Source: an uncultured Thermomicrobiales bacterium (lineage in GTDB: Bacteria > Chloroflexota > Chloroflexia > Thermomicrobiales > UBA6265). From it: a stretch of DNA of 47,654 nt. Below the pieces are notes generated by a model. The model was not told where the DNA came from. It did not search any database and saw only the letters and a list, made by a program, of their open reading frames with translations. Location of the stretch: the NCBI GenBank assembly GCA_902806325.1, contig CADCWE010000269.1, forward strand, positions 1 through 47,654, written 5' to 3'. The translations under genes and the position numbers were made by a program. Positions 19,127 to 28,955 of this stretch are shown here, one piece after another. Every line of letters begins with the position of its first letter. Positions within the stretch are counted from its first letter, which is position 1.

Positions 19127-20725
19127 TCAGCCGCCCGCCAGCACGCGGTCGATGTCCTGTTCGGTCGCGTCCGCGCCGAGGAACCAGAACCGCCATAGCT
19201 CGTCCAGATTCCGTCCCGCGGTTGTCTCGAAGGCGGCCAGCAGGTCCTCCGGCTCCGCAATTTGGTAGGCGTATTCCGTCGCCAAGGCGGAGAGCGCGCC
19301 GAAGAACGCCGCGTCGCCGATCTCGGTTCGGATCGCGTGGAACCCGAGCGCGGCCTTGCCGTAGTGGACCGCGCCCCGGATCCGGGGGTCCTGACCCTCC
19401 CGGATCGGTTCGTCGGCGACCGCGTCCGCCCCTTCGGCGAGGATCGCCCGGTACGACGCCGCCAAGAACCGCTCCCGCCAGATCGCCCCGGCGGCGGCGC
19501 CGGCCGTGTCTTCGGCGTAGACCGTTGCCAGGTAGTTGGTCAGCCCCTCGGTCAGGAACGGGTGGTCGTTGGTGTTCGCGCCGACGCTGCCTCCCCACCA
19601 GAGGTGCCCGATCTCGTGGGCGACGACCAAGGCCAACCGGTCCGGATCCTCGTTCGCCATCCCTCCCCCCAGACCCGCCCCGTCCAGGAACAGGATGCCC
19701 GCCCAGGCGACGCCCAGCGCCCCCGCCAGCGGCGCCTGCACCAGATCCAACTCCGCGAACGGGTAGGCGCCGTACCGCTCCGCGTACGCGGTCAGCGCCG
19801 CCGTCGCCACCGCCAGCGCGGCCGCGCTGGACGCCGCCGCGGCCGGGTTGGCGTAGCTGGTGACGACCGTGTCGCCGACCGTGGCCCGCTCCGCGACGTA
19901 GTCGGCGTCCGCGACCCAGGTGAAGTCGCGGGCCGGGCCGGCGGCGTAGCGGCGGGTCGTCTCGCCGCCCGAGGTTCGTCCCTCGCCGATTTGGCTTCCC
20001 GAGGCGACCACCCGGAGGTCGCTGGGCGTCGTCAGCGTCACGTCGTAGAGCGCCGATTCGGCAAACGTCGGGTCGCCGAACGAGGTCGGCGGGTCCAGCC
20101 GCCAGCCGGCGCCGGGTTCCCAGCCGGCGAGGCCGGGATACCAGTCCGCCAGGACCCAGGTGCCGCCGCCGGTGTCCCGGTTGAAGATGCCGAAGCTGCC
20201 GCTTGAATCGCTCGGGACCACGGTGACGAAGGCGAGCTCGATCTCGATCCGATCGCCCGCCGCCACGGGAGCGTCGGGTTCGACCGTCAGCGCCGTCCCG
20301 TCGACCGCCGTGTTCCAGGCCACCGGTTCCATCCGCCCTCCCGGTGGCGCCGCGCGCACCGTCGAGACGGTCAGGGCCCCTGGGCCGTAGTAGGCGGCGT
20401 TGGGGAACAAGCGGAACCAGACCTCGGCCTGGCTGGTTCCGGTCTCGTTGACGAACTCGACCCGCTGCAAACCTGAGATCGTCGCCGTCGCCGGGTCCAG
20501 TTCGGCCACGATCTGGTAGCGGCTCATCGGGCCGGCCGCCGCCGCAACGTCGTCGCGCAGGGTCGGGATCACCGCCGCGAATCCGCTGGGGGGGATCTCC
20601 GCGACCGCCACCGCCATCAAGTTCGGCGCCACCGCGAGGGCGACCAGCAACGCCGTCAGCGCCCGCAACGCCGTTTGCCGGACGCCGTCACGCCGCCACC
20701 CCTGCTTCACTCGAGGCCGTTCCAT
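19127..20725 (-). CDS. M1-family metallopeptidase (aminopeptidase-like), secreted
   Basis: N-terminal signal-like segment; ALVVAHEIGHLWWGGSVGANTNDHPFLTEGLTNYLATVYAED (HExxH...E). Confidence 0.88.
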   Translation of the reverse strand: MERPRVKQGWRRDGVRQTALRALTALLVALAVAPNLMAVAVAEIPPSGFAAVIPTLRDDVAAAAGPMSRYQIVAELDPATATISGLQRVEFVNETGTSQAEVWFRLFPNAAYYGPGALTVSTVRAAPPGGRMEPVAWNTAVDGTALTVEPDAPVAAGDRIEIELAFVTVVPSDSSGSFGIFNRDTGGGTWVLADWYPGLAGWEPGAGWRLDPPTSFGDPTFAESALYDVTLTTPSDLRVVASGSQIGEGRTSGGETTRRYAAGPARDFTWVADADYVAERATVGDTVVTSYANPAAAASSAAALAVATAALTAYAERYGAYPFAELDLVQAPLAGALGVAWAGILFLDGAGLGGGMANEDPDRLALVVAHEIGHLWWGGSVGANTNDHPFLTEGLTNYLATVYAEDTAGAAAGAIWRERFLAASYRAILAEGADAVADEPIREGQDPRIRGAVHYGKAALGFHAIRTEIGDAAFFGALSALATEYAYQIAEPEDLLAAFETTAGRNLDELWRFWFLGADATEQDIDRVLAGG

Positions 20726-20798
20726 GTCCCGTCCCTCTCGCGACCGTCGCCGGGATCGCGCCGATGCTCCCGCGCGGATACCATCCCTGCCTGATTCG

Positions 20799-21335
20799 AT
20801 GAGCGGAACTGGAGAACGGAGCGCTTCGATGGTGACCGTCGCCGATTCGTCGTCCATGCCGGGAGCGATCCGGGTTCGCCCGTTCGACACGGCGGACCGG
20901 CCGTTCTACCGCGCCATCGTCGGCCGTCTCCAGGACGCGGACGCCACGCCGACGCGGGACCCGGCGGTGATGGCCGACTACTTTCGGCGCCGGGCCAACG
21001 GCGAGGTCGAGGACCCGCCCGGCACCGAGACCTTCGTCGCCATTGGGCCGGACGACGCGCCGTTGGGCATTCTGACGCTGACCCCTTCGACCGACTACTT
21101 CACCGGTCACGGTCGGGCCCACGTCGAGATTTTGGTCGTCTCGGCCGAGGCCGAAGGAACCGGAGCCGGGCGGGCGTTGATGGCCCATGCCGAAACGTGG
21201 GCGCGGTCGCGCGGCTTGACCGAGATCGCCCTCGATGTCTTCGCCGGCAACGCCCGTGCTCGCGCCTTTTACGAACGCCTCGGGTTTCGCCCGGATCATC
21301 TGCGGTTGGTCCGGGCGCTCGACCGATCCCCCTAG
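20799..21335 (+). CDS. GNAT-family N-acetyltransferase
   Basis: GRAHVEILVVSAEAEGTGAGRALMAHAETWARSRGLTEIALDVFAGNARARAFYERLGFRPD. Confidence 0.92.
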   Translation: MSGTGERSASMVTVADSSSMPGAIRVRPFDTADRPFYRAIVGRLQDADATPTRDPAVMADYFRRRANGEVEDPPGTETFVAIGPDDAPLGILTLTPSTDYFTGHGRAHVEILVVSAEAEGTGAGRALMAHAETWARSRGLTEIALDVFAGNARARAFYERLGFRPDHLRLVRALDRSP

Positions 21336-22780
21336 CCGGGCGTGAGAGGGTCGGTGCCGTTGTTGACTTCGACGCCGTCGGGCGTGCCGTCGCCGTCGGT
21401 GTCGGCCGAGTACGGATCGGTGCCGATCTGCGACAGCTCGAAACCGTCGGTCAACCCGTCGCCGTCGGTGTCGGTGGTCGTGGGGTCGTCGGGATCGTCG
21501 TCTCCGCCCGCGTCCGGGTCGGTGGCGGGCGGCGGGGGCGGAGCCGGTTCCGCCGGGGCCGGTTCCGCCGGCGCGGGTTGGAACTGGTAGAGGTCCAGGC
21601 CGGCGTCGGGCGCGCCCTCGCCGATGGCGAACACGTAGCCACCGTCGGCCGCCAGCTCGCCACCCGTCGAGGCGTAGCTGTCGAAACCGGGCGAGAGCGC
21701 GGTCAGCAGCACCTGGTAGGTGCCGAACGGGAGATCGGTGAAGACGACCGAGCCTTGGCCGTTCGGCGCGCCGTCGTCGGCGTCGAGTTGGCCGCCGCCC
21801 GGCGTCAAGACGGCCAACTCGAAGCCGCCGCCCGAGGGAGCGCAGACCGCCGGATCCAGGGTCGCCGACGTGATCCCGGCCGGGCAGTCGAACACCAGAA
21901 CCGAAATCGAGCCGGTACCCACCGCCGTCTCGGCCGGAGCCGCGGTCGGCGTCCGGGTCGCCCGCGCGGCCGGCGTCGCGTCCGGGGTTTCCTCCGACGT
22001 GTCCTCGCCCTCACCGGCCAGCAGGTCTTCGGGCACCTCCGGCCCGATCACGCCGACCGCAAACGCCGCCGTCCGGTTCGCGCCCTCGACCTCGACCGCG
22101 GTGATGGTGAACGAGCCGGAGACGGAGAGCGCTTCGCCGGCGGCGAGCGGGATCGGGTCGCCGCCGCCGTTGGCCTGGATCTCGACCGCCCCGGTGAGCG
22201 CGACCGCCAGCGCCGGGCCGCGTCCCTCCGACTCCGGAATCCGCACGACCTCGCCCCGGCGGGCCATATCCCGCACCAGGTCCAGATCCCGGCTGCCGTC
22301 CGGGGGCGCGAAGGGATCGCTGGCGTAGACGATCTCGCCGTCGTCGCCCGGGTCGGTCTCGGCGTCGTCCTCGGCCACCAGCTCCAGCGCCAGGTAGTCG
22401 CCCGGCCCGGCGCCGAGCTTGCCCCGAGCCTGCTCGGCCCCGCCGTCGACGAAGGCGGCCTCGCCGACCGCGACCCGCTCCGGGCGTCCGCCGCCACCGG
22501 TCAGCAACAGGGTCGTCTGCTGCGGCAGCACGAATCCCAGCGGTCGCTCGGCCGGTTCCGCGTCGGTCGCCTCTGCCGCCACGCCGCGGACCAGCCGCCA
22601 GACCACGTCGCCGTCGGCGATCGGAGCGACGCCCTGGGCGATCACCTGGGCGTCGCCCAGGGCCGGCGACGGATCGTCCGGCGCCACCGCCGCGAGGCGC
22701 GCGCTGGCACCCACCAGCGCCAACGCCAGCAGCGCCGCTTCCCCAACCGACCATCGGCGTCGAAGCCAACCCCAAACCAT
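21332..22780 (-). CDS. Secreted protein: cupin-like N-terminal part, SpaA/CnaB-like domain, Pro-rich linker, C-terminal TSP type-3-like Ca2+-binding repeats
   Basis: N-terminal hydrophobic segment; PAPAEPAPAEPAPPPPP linker; DTDGDGLTDGFELSQIGTDPYSADTDGDGTPDGVEVNNGTDPLTPG. Confidence 0.75.
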   Translation of the reverse strand: MVWGWLRRRWSVGEAALLALALVGASARLAAVAPDDPSPALGDAQVIAQGVAPIADGDVVWRLVRGVAAEATDAEPAERPLGFVLPQQTTLLLTGGGGRPERVAVGEAAFVDGGAEQARGKLGAGPGDYLALELVAEDDAETDPGDDGEIVYASDPFAPPDGSRDLDLVRDMARRGEVVRIPESEGRGPALAVALTGAVEIQANGGGDPIPLAAGEALSVSGSFTITAVEVEGANRTAAFAVGVIGPEVPEDLLAGEGEDTSEETPDATPAARATRTPTAAPAETAVGTGSISVLVFDCPAGITSATLDPAVCAPSGGGFELAVLTPGGGQLDADDGAPNGQGSVVFTDLPFGTYQVLLTALSPGFDSYASTGGELAADGGYVFAIGEGAPDAGLDLYQFQPAPAEPAPAEPAPPPPPATDPDAGGDDDPDDPTTTDTDGDGLTDGFELSQIGTDPYSADTDGDGTPDGVEVNNGTDPLTPG

Positions 22781-23232
22781 CGCGCTTCCCTCCCTCGACC
22801 GACACCGGCCTCCGACGGGCGGGCATTCGAATTTGTGCCGCCGCCGGCCGCATTGAATCGGAAAGCGTACCAGACGCCGCCCGCCGTCCCCCTGTTCCGC
22901 CTCGGCCTGGGGCGTGCTAGAGTGGTGGCCCGGCCAGGACGACGGCCGACCCCAGCACCGCGAAGGGGGCGTAACAGAATGTCAATCGCCGAGCAGCGCG
23001 CCTAAGGCGACCGCTTCGGTTCCGGTTCCGCCGATCCGTCCGTTTCCGCGCGGCGGCGACTTCCATCGCCGTCCCCGGCTTGCGGCAGCTTCGGGCACCC
23101 GTACGCCTTCCCGGTCCCTCACGCGCGCTTGGCCGATCCCGACCATCGGTTTCGGCCCCGGACATGGTCCCGGATCCCCGCGGGGTCCGTGGCTCTGTCG
23201 TGTCCGCGGCCCGCGCGCAGAGGTAACGCTCC

Positions 23233-24516
23233 GTGTCCCGATTGTTTCTCTCCCCGATGGCCCCGCTGCGGGTCTTCCTCGTCCACGAGTCCATGGCGTC
23301 GCTGTTCCGGTCCATGGTCCACGTCGCCTTCGCCATCTACCTGGTGCGGTCGGTCGGGCTGGATCCGTTCCAACTCGTCCTCGTCGGCACCACCCTCGAA
23401 CTGACCTACTTCCTGTGCCAGGTGCCGACCGGCATCGTCGCCGACGTCTACAGTCGACGCTGGTCGGTGATCGTCGGCCTGCTGCTGGTGGGCGCCGGGT
23501 TCGTCTTGCTCGGCCTGCTGCCGGTCGTCCTGGCCGTGTTCGCGATCCAGATCGTCTGCGGCGTCGGCGAAGCGTTCATTGATGGCGCCCTTCAAGCCTG
23601 GGTCGCCGACGAGATCCCGGAGGCAGACCTGTCCCGAGTTCTGCTCCGGGGCGGTCAGTTCGGCACCGCCGGCGGCGTGGTGGGCACGATCGGGGGGGTC
23701 GGGTTCGGCCTCCTCGACCTGTGGATGCCGATCGCCGCCGGGGGAGCCGGGTTGGTCGGTCTCGGTCTGTGGCTGATCCCGGCGATGACCGAACACGGCT
23801 GGACCCCGCCGCCGCGAACCGCAAACGCGGGCTGGCGCGGTAGGGCGTTCGCCCCGATGCGGGGTACGCTCGTCGACGGGTGGCGGCTGGTCCGGGGCAG
23901 CACGCTGCTCGTCTCGCTGCTGGCCGTTGGGGTCATCGCCGGGGCGTCCAGCGAGGCCTGGGATCGGCTCTGGGAAGCGCACCTCCTGGCGGAGTTCGCT
24001 TTTCCGTCGTTCGGGGGCTGGCCGCCGATCGTCTGGTTCGGGATCATCGGCCTGGTCGGCAGCGGGATCGGCTTCGTTGGCACCGAGGTCGTGCTGCGCC
24101 GGGTGCCGACGGGCGGCCACCACCAGGCGGCCCGGGCGTTGCTGGCGATCACCGGCGTGCTGCTGGTCGCGACCGTCCTCTTCGCCGTCGCGGGCACCTT
24201 TCCGTTGGCGTTGGGCGCGCTCTGGGTGTCCGGACTCGCCCGCACCCTGCGCGGTCCGATCTTCGACGCTTGGCTGAACCGCCACGCCGAATCCCGCATC
24301 CGCGCCACCGTGTTGTCCCTCGGCAGCCAGGCCGACGCCTTCGGCCAGATGACCGGCGGCCCGATGATCGGCGGCCTCGGCTCCTTGTTCGGGATCCGGG
24401 TCGCGATCGCCGCCACCGGGCTGGCCCTGGCCCCGGCGATGGCCTTGTTCGCCCGCCTCGGCAGGTCCGACCAGCCGGAGGTCGTCCCGGTGCGGGCGAC
24501 CGCGGCCGAATCGTAG
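23233..24516 (+). CDS. MFS transporter
   Basis: Multi-TM; LTYFLCQVPTGIVADVYSRRWSVIVGLLLVGAGFVLLGL (MFS loop 2-3 motif). Confidence 0.88.
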   Translation: MSRLFLSPMAPLRVFLVHESMASLFRSMVHVAFAIYLVRSVGLDPFQLVLVGTTLELTYFLCQVPTGIVADVYSRRWSVIVGLLLVGAGFVLLGLLPVVLAVFAIQIVCGVGEAFIDGALQAWVADEIPEADLSRVLLRGGQFGTAGGVVGTIGGVGFGLLDLWMPIAAGGAGLVGLGLWLIPAMTEHGWTPPPRTANAGWRGRAFAPMRGTLVDGWRLVRGSTLLVSLLAVGVIAGASSEAWDRLWEAHLLAEFAFPSFGGWPPIVWFGIIGLVGSGIGFVGTEVVLRRVPTGGHHQAARALLAITGVLLVATVLFAVAGTFPLALGALWVSGLARTLRGPIFDAWLNRHAESRIRATVLSLGSQADAFGQMTGGPMIGGLGSLFGIRVAIAATGLALAPAMALFARLGRSDQPEVVPVRATAAES

Positions 24517-24555
24517 CGAAGGTGGCGGGGGGATCCGGTGCCGGTGGTGCGGGGC

Positions 24556-24583
24556 GGGTGGCCCGGGACTGAGCGGGCCACCC
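24556..24583 (+). terminator. Stem-loop GGGTGGCCCG...CGGGCCACCC downstream of the MFS gene
   Basis: Perfect 10-bp stem, no U-tract; candidate transcript-end hairpin. Confidence 0.4.
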
Positions 24584-24607
24584 GAGGAGTGTGCCGGACA
24601 TCTGCGT

Positions 24608-24709
24608 CGTAGGGGCGCTGCTTGCTGCGCCCGTCGGCCAAACGGGGACATCGTGGTCTGACGCCGTTGTGGCCTGCGGGCCACGGGCGCGGCAAGCAGC
24701 GCCCCTACG
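24608..24709. repeat. Long inverted repeat (27-nt arms, one mismatch)
   Basis: CGTAGGGGCGCTGCTTGCTGCGCCCGT (24608-24634) / ACGGGCGCGGCAAGCAGCGCCCCTACG (24683-24709). Confidence 0.85.
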
Positions 24710-24783
24710 CACACCCCACCCATTCTCCTTGGCGACCGACGGAGAATGGAGCGGTGCGCCAAGGGCGCCGTGTGTGATCGCAG

Positions 24784-25137
24784 CTACTGCTCGTGGTCGC
24801 GGATGGCGTCGGCTAGCTCTGTCGAGAGCGGGTCGCCCGGCGCCCGCAACGCCGCGCTCAGGCCCCCTTCCAAGGTCCGGTCGGCTAGTGCCAGTGCCGC
24901 CAGCGCCGCCTCGCCCATCGCCGCTTCCCGCGTCGCCCGCCGTTCCGTCGCGTCCTCCGGTTCGTCGTCTAACGCGAGCCACCCGAGCGGCGAAGCCGGC
25001 CAGCCCTCGACGTGCAGCGTCCATTCTTCCCCGCTGACCTGGACCGCGCCTTGCGCTACCTCGATGTCGACGTCGTCCGCCTCGATCAACCCGGCGAACG
25101 CGATCTCCAGGGCCGCCACGAGTTCTCCGTCGGTCAT
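24784..25137 (-). CDS. Hypothetical acidic/Ala-rich protein
   Basis: [46 protein letters not shown]...; coherent non-low-complexity composition. Confidence 0.6.
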   Translation of the reverse strand: MTDGELVAALEIAFAGLIEADDVDIEVAQGAVQVSGEEWTLHVEGWPASPLGWLALDDEPEDATERRATREAAMGEAALAALALADRTLEGGLSAALRAPGDPLSTELADAIRDHEQ

Positions 25138-25200
25138 CCGTTCCCTCCCCGATTGGGACGAGTCCCGCCGCCTCTGCGACAATGGCGTGCGCTGCTCGGC

Positions 25201-25255
25201 GTCAGCCGTCAGCCGTCAGGCGTCAGGCGTTAGGCGCAGGCGTCAGCCGCTAACG
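25201..25255. repeat. Degenerate heptamer tandem array GTCAG[CG]C
   Basis: GTCAGCC GTCAGCC GTCAGGC GTCAGGC GTTAGGC GCAGGC GTCAGCC GCTAACG. Confidence 0.8.
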
Positions 25256-25275
25256 TTGGTCGGGTTCCCGCTGCC

Positions 25276-25376
25276 CGGGTCATTCCGAGCGAAGGGAGTG
25301 ATTCCGTCGGCCGATGCGGATAACCGATTTCTCACCGCGTCCGGAATGACCCGAACCTTGGGAGTCATTCCGAAAG
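25276..25376. repeat. GTCATTCC-type inverted repeat plus a third half-site
   Basis: CGGGTCATTCCG (25276-25287) / CGGAATGACCCG (25342-25353), then GAGTCATTCCGAAAG. Confidence 0.7.
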
Positions 25377-25432
25377 CACCGATTCTCGACTCCCCGCCTT
25401 CCCGCCGCCGATCCCCAGAAAGCGAGTCCCCA

Positions 25433-27499
25433 TTGCCCAACCGCCTCGCCGCCGAGACCAGCCCGTACCTGTTGCAGCACAAAGATAATCCGGTCGACTG
25501 GTACCCGTGGGGGCCGGAGGCGCTGGCCCGCGCCAAGGCCGAGGACAAGCCGATCCTGGTCAGCATCGGCTATTCCGCCTGCCACTGGTGCCACGTGATG
25601 GAGCACGAGTCGTTCGAGGACGGGCGCACCGCCGCGGTGATGAACGCCCTCTTCGTCAACATCAAGGTCGACCGCGAAGAACGCCCGGATCTGGATTCCC
25701 TCTACATGAGCGCCGTCCAGGCGATGACTGGCCACGGCGGCTGGCCGCTGAACGCGTTTTTGACCCCCGACGGCGTGCCCTTTTTCGGCGGCACCTATTG
25801 GCCGCCGGAGGACCGGATGGGGATGCCCGGGTTCACCAAGGTCCTCCAGGCCATCGCCGAGGCCTATGGTGAGCGGCGCGAGGCGGTCGAGGAGAACGCC
25901 GAGCAGCTCCGCGCGTACCTGGCGAACGCCACCGCCGCGTTGCCGAAGGCGGGCGAGCCGACCGTCGCCGTGCTGGACGCGGCGTTTGGGAACCTGCTGA
26001 CCGCCTTCGACGCCAAGAACGGCGGGTTTGGCGGGGCGCCCAAGTTCCCGCAACCCGCCGCCTTGGAGTTCGTCCTCCGCCACCACCATCGCATCGGCGA
26101 CGAGCGCGCCGCGACGATGGTGACCCGGACCCTGGACGCGATGGCGGCCGGCGGCATCTACGACCAGATCGGCGGCGGTTTCGCCCGCTACGCCGTCGAT
26201 GCCGTTTGGCTGGTCCCCCACTTCGAGAAGATGCTCTACGACAACGCCCAACTCGCCCGCCTCTATTTGGACGCGTACCGCGCGTTCGGAACCGAACGCT
26301 ACGGCCGGATCGCGGTCGAAACCCTCGACTACGTCGCCCGCGAGATGACGGGCCCCGATGGCGGTTTCTACGCCACCCAGGACGCCGACAGCGAAGGGGA
26401 GGAAGGCAAGTTTTACGTCTGGACCCCGGACGAGATCGACGCCGTCCTCGGTCCCGAGAACGGCGCCGTCGTCCGCGCGTTCTACGCCGTCACCCCCGGC
26501 GGCAACTTCGAGGGTCACAGCATCCTCCACACTCCGCGCCCGGTTGAAACGGTCGCCGCCGACCTCGGGATGTCCGTGGAGGATGTGGAGCGGATCGTCG
26601 CCGCGGCCCGCCCGATGCTCTACGCCGCGCGCGAGGAGCGCATCCACCCCGGCCGCGACGAGAAGGTGCTAACCTCCTGGAACGGCCTGATGCTGCGCGC
26701 CTTTGCCGAAGCCGCGCGCGCCCTTGATCGGCCCGACTACCGCGATATCGCCGAGCGCAACGCCGCCTTCCTGCTCGAACATCTCCGCCCCGAGGGGCGC
26801 CTGCTGCGTACCTACAAAGACGGCCAGGCGAAGCTGCTGGGCTATCTGGAGGACCACGCCTTTCTGATCGACGGGTTGATCGCGCTCTACCAAGCGACCT
26901 TCGACGCCCGCTGGATCGAGGAAGCGATCGCCCTCGCCGAGGCGATGATCGCCGGGTTCGGTGACCCCGACGGGCCCGGCTTCTACGACACCGGCGCCGA
27001 TCACGAAACCCTCGTCGGCCGCCCGCGGGACCTCCAGGACGGCGCCACGCCTTCCGGCAACGCCGTCGCCGCCGAAACCTTGCTCCGCCTGGCGACCCTG
27101 ACCGGTCGCGAGGAGTTCCGCCGCCGCGCCTTCGCCCTCCTTTCCACCATGACCCGCCCGATGGCGGAGCAGCCGACCGGCTTCGGCCGCTGGCTCTGCG
27201 CCCTGGACCTCGCCCTCGCCACCCCGCGCGAGATCGCCCTTGCCGGAGACCGGGACGACCCGGCGCTGGAGGCACTCGCCGCCGTGGTGTCCCGCCGCTA
27301 CGAACCGCACGCCATCGTCGGGTACGCCGATCCCGCCCTCGTCGAGACTCTGCCCTTCCTCGCCCACCGGCCGGCCAAGGACGGGATCGCGACCGCCTAC
27401 CTCTGCGAACGGTTTGCCTGCCTGCCGCCGGTCACCGATCCCGCCGACCTGGCGATCCAACTCGAGCAGGGGACCGGGATCGGCTGGCATGAGTTTTAG
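25433..27499 (+). CDS. Thioredoxin-fold DUF255 / YyaL-like protein
   Basis: [88 protein letters not shown] (CHWC); TTG start. Confidence 0.92.
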   Translation: MPNRLAAETSPYLLQHKDNPVDWYPWGPEALARAKAEDKPILVSIGYSACHWCHVMEHESFEDGRTAAVMNALFVNIKVDREERPDLDSLYMSAVQAMTGHGGWPLNAFLTPDGVPFFGGTYWPPEDRMGMPGFTKVLQAIAEAYGERREAVEENAEQLRAYLANATAALPKAGEPTVAVLDAAFGNLLTAFDAKNGGFGGAPKFPQPAALEFVLRHHHRIGDERAATMVTRTLDAMAAGGIYDQIGGGFARYAVDAVWLVPHFEKMLYDNAQLARLYLDAYRAFGTERYGRIAVETLDYVAREMTGPDGGFYATQDADSEGEEGKFYVWTPDEIDAVLGPENGAVVRAFYAVTPGGNFEGHSILHTPRPVETVAADLGMSVEDVERIVAAARPMLYAAREERIHPGRDEKVLTSWNGLMLRAFAEAARALDRPDYRDIAERNAAFLLEHLRPEGRLLRTYKDGQAKLLGYLEDHAFLIDGLIALYQATFDARWIEEAIALAEAMIAGFGDPDGPGFYDTGADHETLVGRPRDLQDGATPSGNAVAAETLLRLATLTGREEFRRRAFALLSTMTRPMAEQPTGFGRWLCALDLALATPREIALAGDRDDPALEALAAVVSRRYEPHAIVGYADPALVETLPFLAHRPAKDGIATAYLCERFACLPPVTDPADLAIQLEQGTGIGWHEF

Positions 27500-27663
27500 C
27501 GGGCCCCCTTCCATTGGCTGTCGCTCCTTGCTTCGGACGGCGCGACCCAGTGATCGGAGTGCTCCATAGCGCGTTCCCCAGGACCCGAGAGGCGGGACCT
27601 CGACGGGCGCCGCCGCGGGGGATCTTCGTGCTCCGGAGCAGGAACACGGACCCCGCTAGCGGA

Positions 27664-27697
27664 CCGTCTGGACGGGCGTCCTCCGCCGCGCAGACGG
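27664..27697. repeat. Hairpin CCGTCTG...CAGACGG in the 5' intergenic region of the metallopeptidase gene
   Basis: Direct reading, 7-bp stem with 20-nt loop. Confidence 0.4.
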
Positions 27698-27768
27698 TAC
27701 GCCGCTTGCCTCCTGGATGCCTAGCACACGTCGCCCCGCCCGTCTCGCATTGCCGGAGGGCCATCCCG

Positions 27769-28866
27769 ATGCCTTCGCCCCTGCGCTCCATCGTCGCCCT
27801 CGTCGTGCTGTTCGGCGTCCTGATGTCGTCGCCGATCGTGCGTGCCCAGAACGTCGAGCGCGACCAGCGCGAGGCCGTCGCCACCGCCGAGGAGATTTTT
27901 CGCCTCGCCGAAGAGCGCAAGTTCAACGCGATGTTCGACCGGATCCATCCGGACGCCCAGGCCGTGGTGCCCCGCGCCGCCGCCGTCGGCGCCTTCGAGG
28001 AGGTCTACGGCGCGGCGCAGGCGGGCGAGTTCACGATCCTCGGCGTCGAGATGGTGGAGTGGACCTGGCCCGTCACCGGAGCAACCTACCCGAACACGGC
28101 CGAGGTTCGCTACGCGTTGCCCTACGTCGAGGACGGCCAGCGCAAGACCGTCGAAGCGCCGATGTACCTGGTCGACAGCGGCGGCGGGTGGCGGTGGTTC
28201 TTCGGCGCCGACCGGGAGTTCGTCGAAACCGCGATCGAGCGCTTCGGCGGCGCGAGCGGGGCACCGTTGACCGAAGGCAACCTGCTCGAAAACGTCACCC
28301 GTGACCTGGACGATTTCTACGCGGACGCCTTCGGCTACACCGACTCGCCCTACGTCTACGAGACTCCGGGCGTCGTCGTCGTGCCGCCGAACGACGCGGT
28401 GCAGACCGAATGCGGTCCCGCCCAGTCCGGCTTCTGGGCGTTCTACTGCCCCCTCGACGCCACGATCTACCTCGACGCCGGTTTGCTCGGCCAGCTTCAG
28501 CAGCAGGCCGATTTCGCCGTCGCCTTCGTGATCGGCCACGAGTGGGCACACCACGTCCAGACCACGGTCGGGATCGAGCGGGTCGACGCGGGCGAACGGC
28601 CCGAGGCCTTCAACGACCTCTACAGCATCGAGTTGGAGTTGATGGCCGACTGCTTCACCGGTCTCTGGGCGCTCGACGTCGACACCCGCGGCCAACTCGA
28701 AGCCGACGACATCGACGAGGCGGTGCGGTTCACGATCGAGTACCTGGGCGACCCGGAGTACATCGACCAATACGATCCCCAGGCCCACGGCACCGACCAG
28801 CAGCGCAGCGAGTCGTTCCTGACCGGCTACGAGGGCGGCTTTGAAGGGTGCAACGTGACGGTCTGA
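27769..28866 (+). CDS. Secreted neutral zinc metallopeptidase (YpfJ-like)
   Basis: Signal peptide MPSPLRSIVALVVLFGVLMSSPIVRAQ; VAFVIGHEWAHHVQTTVGI; YSIELELMADCFTGLWA. Confidence 0.88.
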   Translation: MPSPLRSIVALVVLFGVLMSSPIVRAQNVERDQREAVATAEEIFRLAEERKFNAMFDRIHPDAQAVVPRAAAVGAFEEVYGAAQAGEFTILGVEMVEWTWPVTGATYPNTAEVRYALPYVEDGQRKTVEAPMYLVDSGGGWRWFFGADREFVETAIERFGGASGAPLTEGNLLENVTRDLDDFYADAFGYTDSPYVYETPGVVVVPPNDAVQTECGPAQSGFWAFYCPLDATIYLDAGLLGQLQQQADFAVAFVIGHEWAHHVQTTVGIERVDAGERPEAFNDLYSIELELMADCFTGLWALDVDTRGQLEADDIDEAVRFTIEYLGDPEYIDQYDPQAHGTDQQRSESFLTGYEGGFEGCNVTV

Positions 28867-28888
28867 CCCGAGTGCCCAGCCCAACGAG

Positions 28889-28925
28889 ACGCCCCGCCCC
28901 TGGCGTCGGGGGCGGGGCGTCCCTT
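28889..28925 (+). terminator. Rho-independent-like terminator
   Basis: ACGCCCCGCCCC-tggcgtcg-GGGGCGGGGCGT followed by CCCTTT. Confidence 0.75.
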
Positions 28926-28955
28926 TGCGTTCGGTGGGTGGCGATCCGTCGCCCC

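Noticed and set aside
24608-24709. Inverted repeat considered as a tRNA or IS terminal repeat pair
   Set aside because: No cloverleaf or T-loop GGTTCRAAY pattern and no ORF between the arms; treated as REP/MITE-like only.
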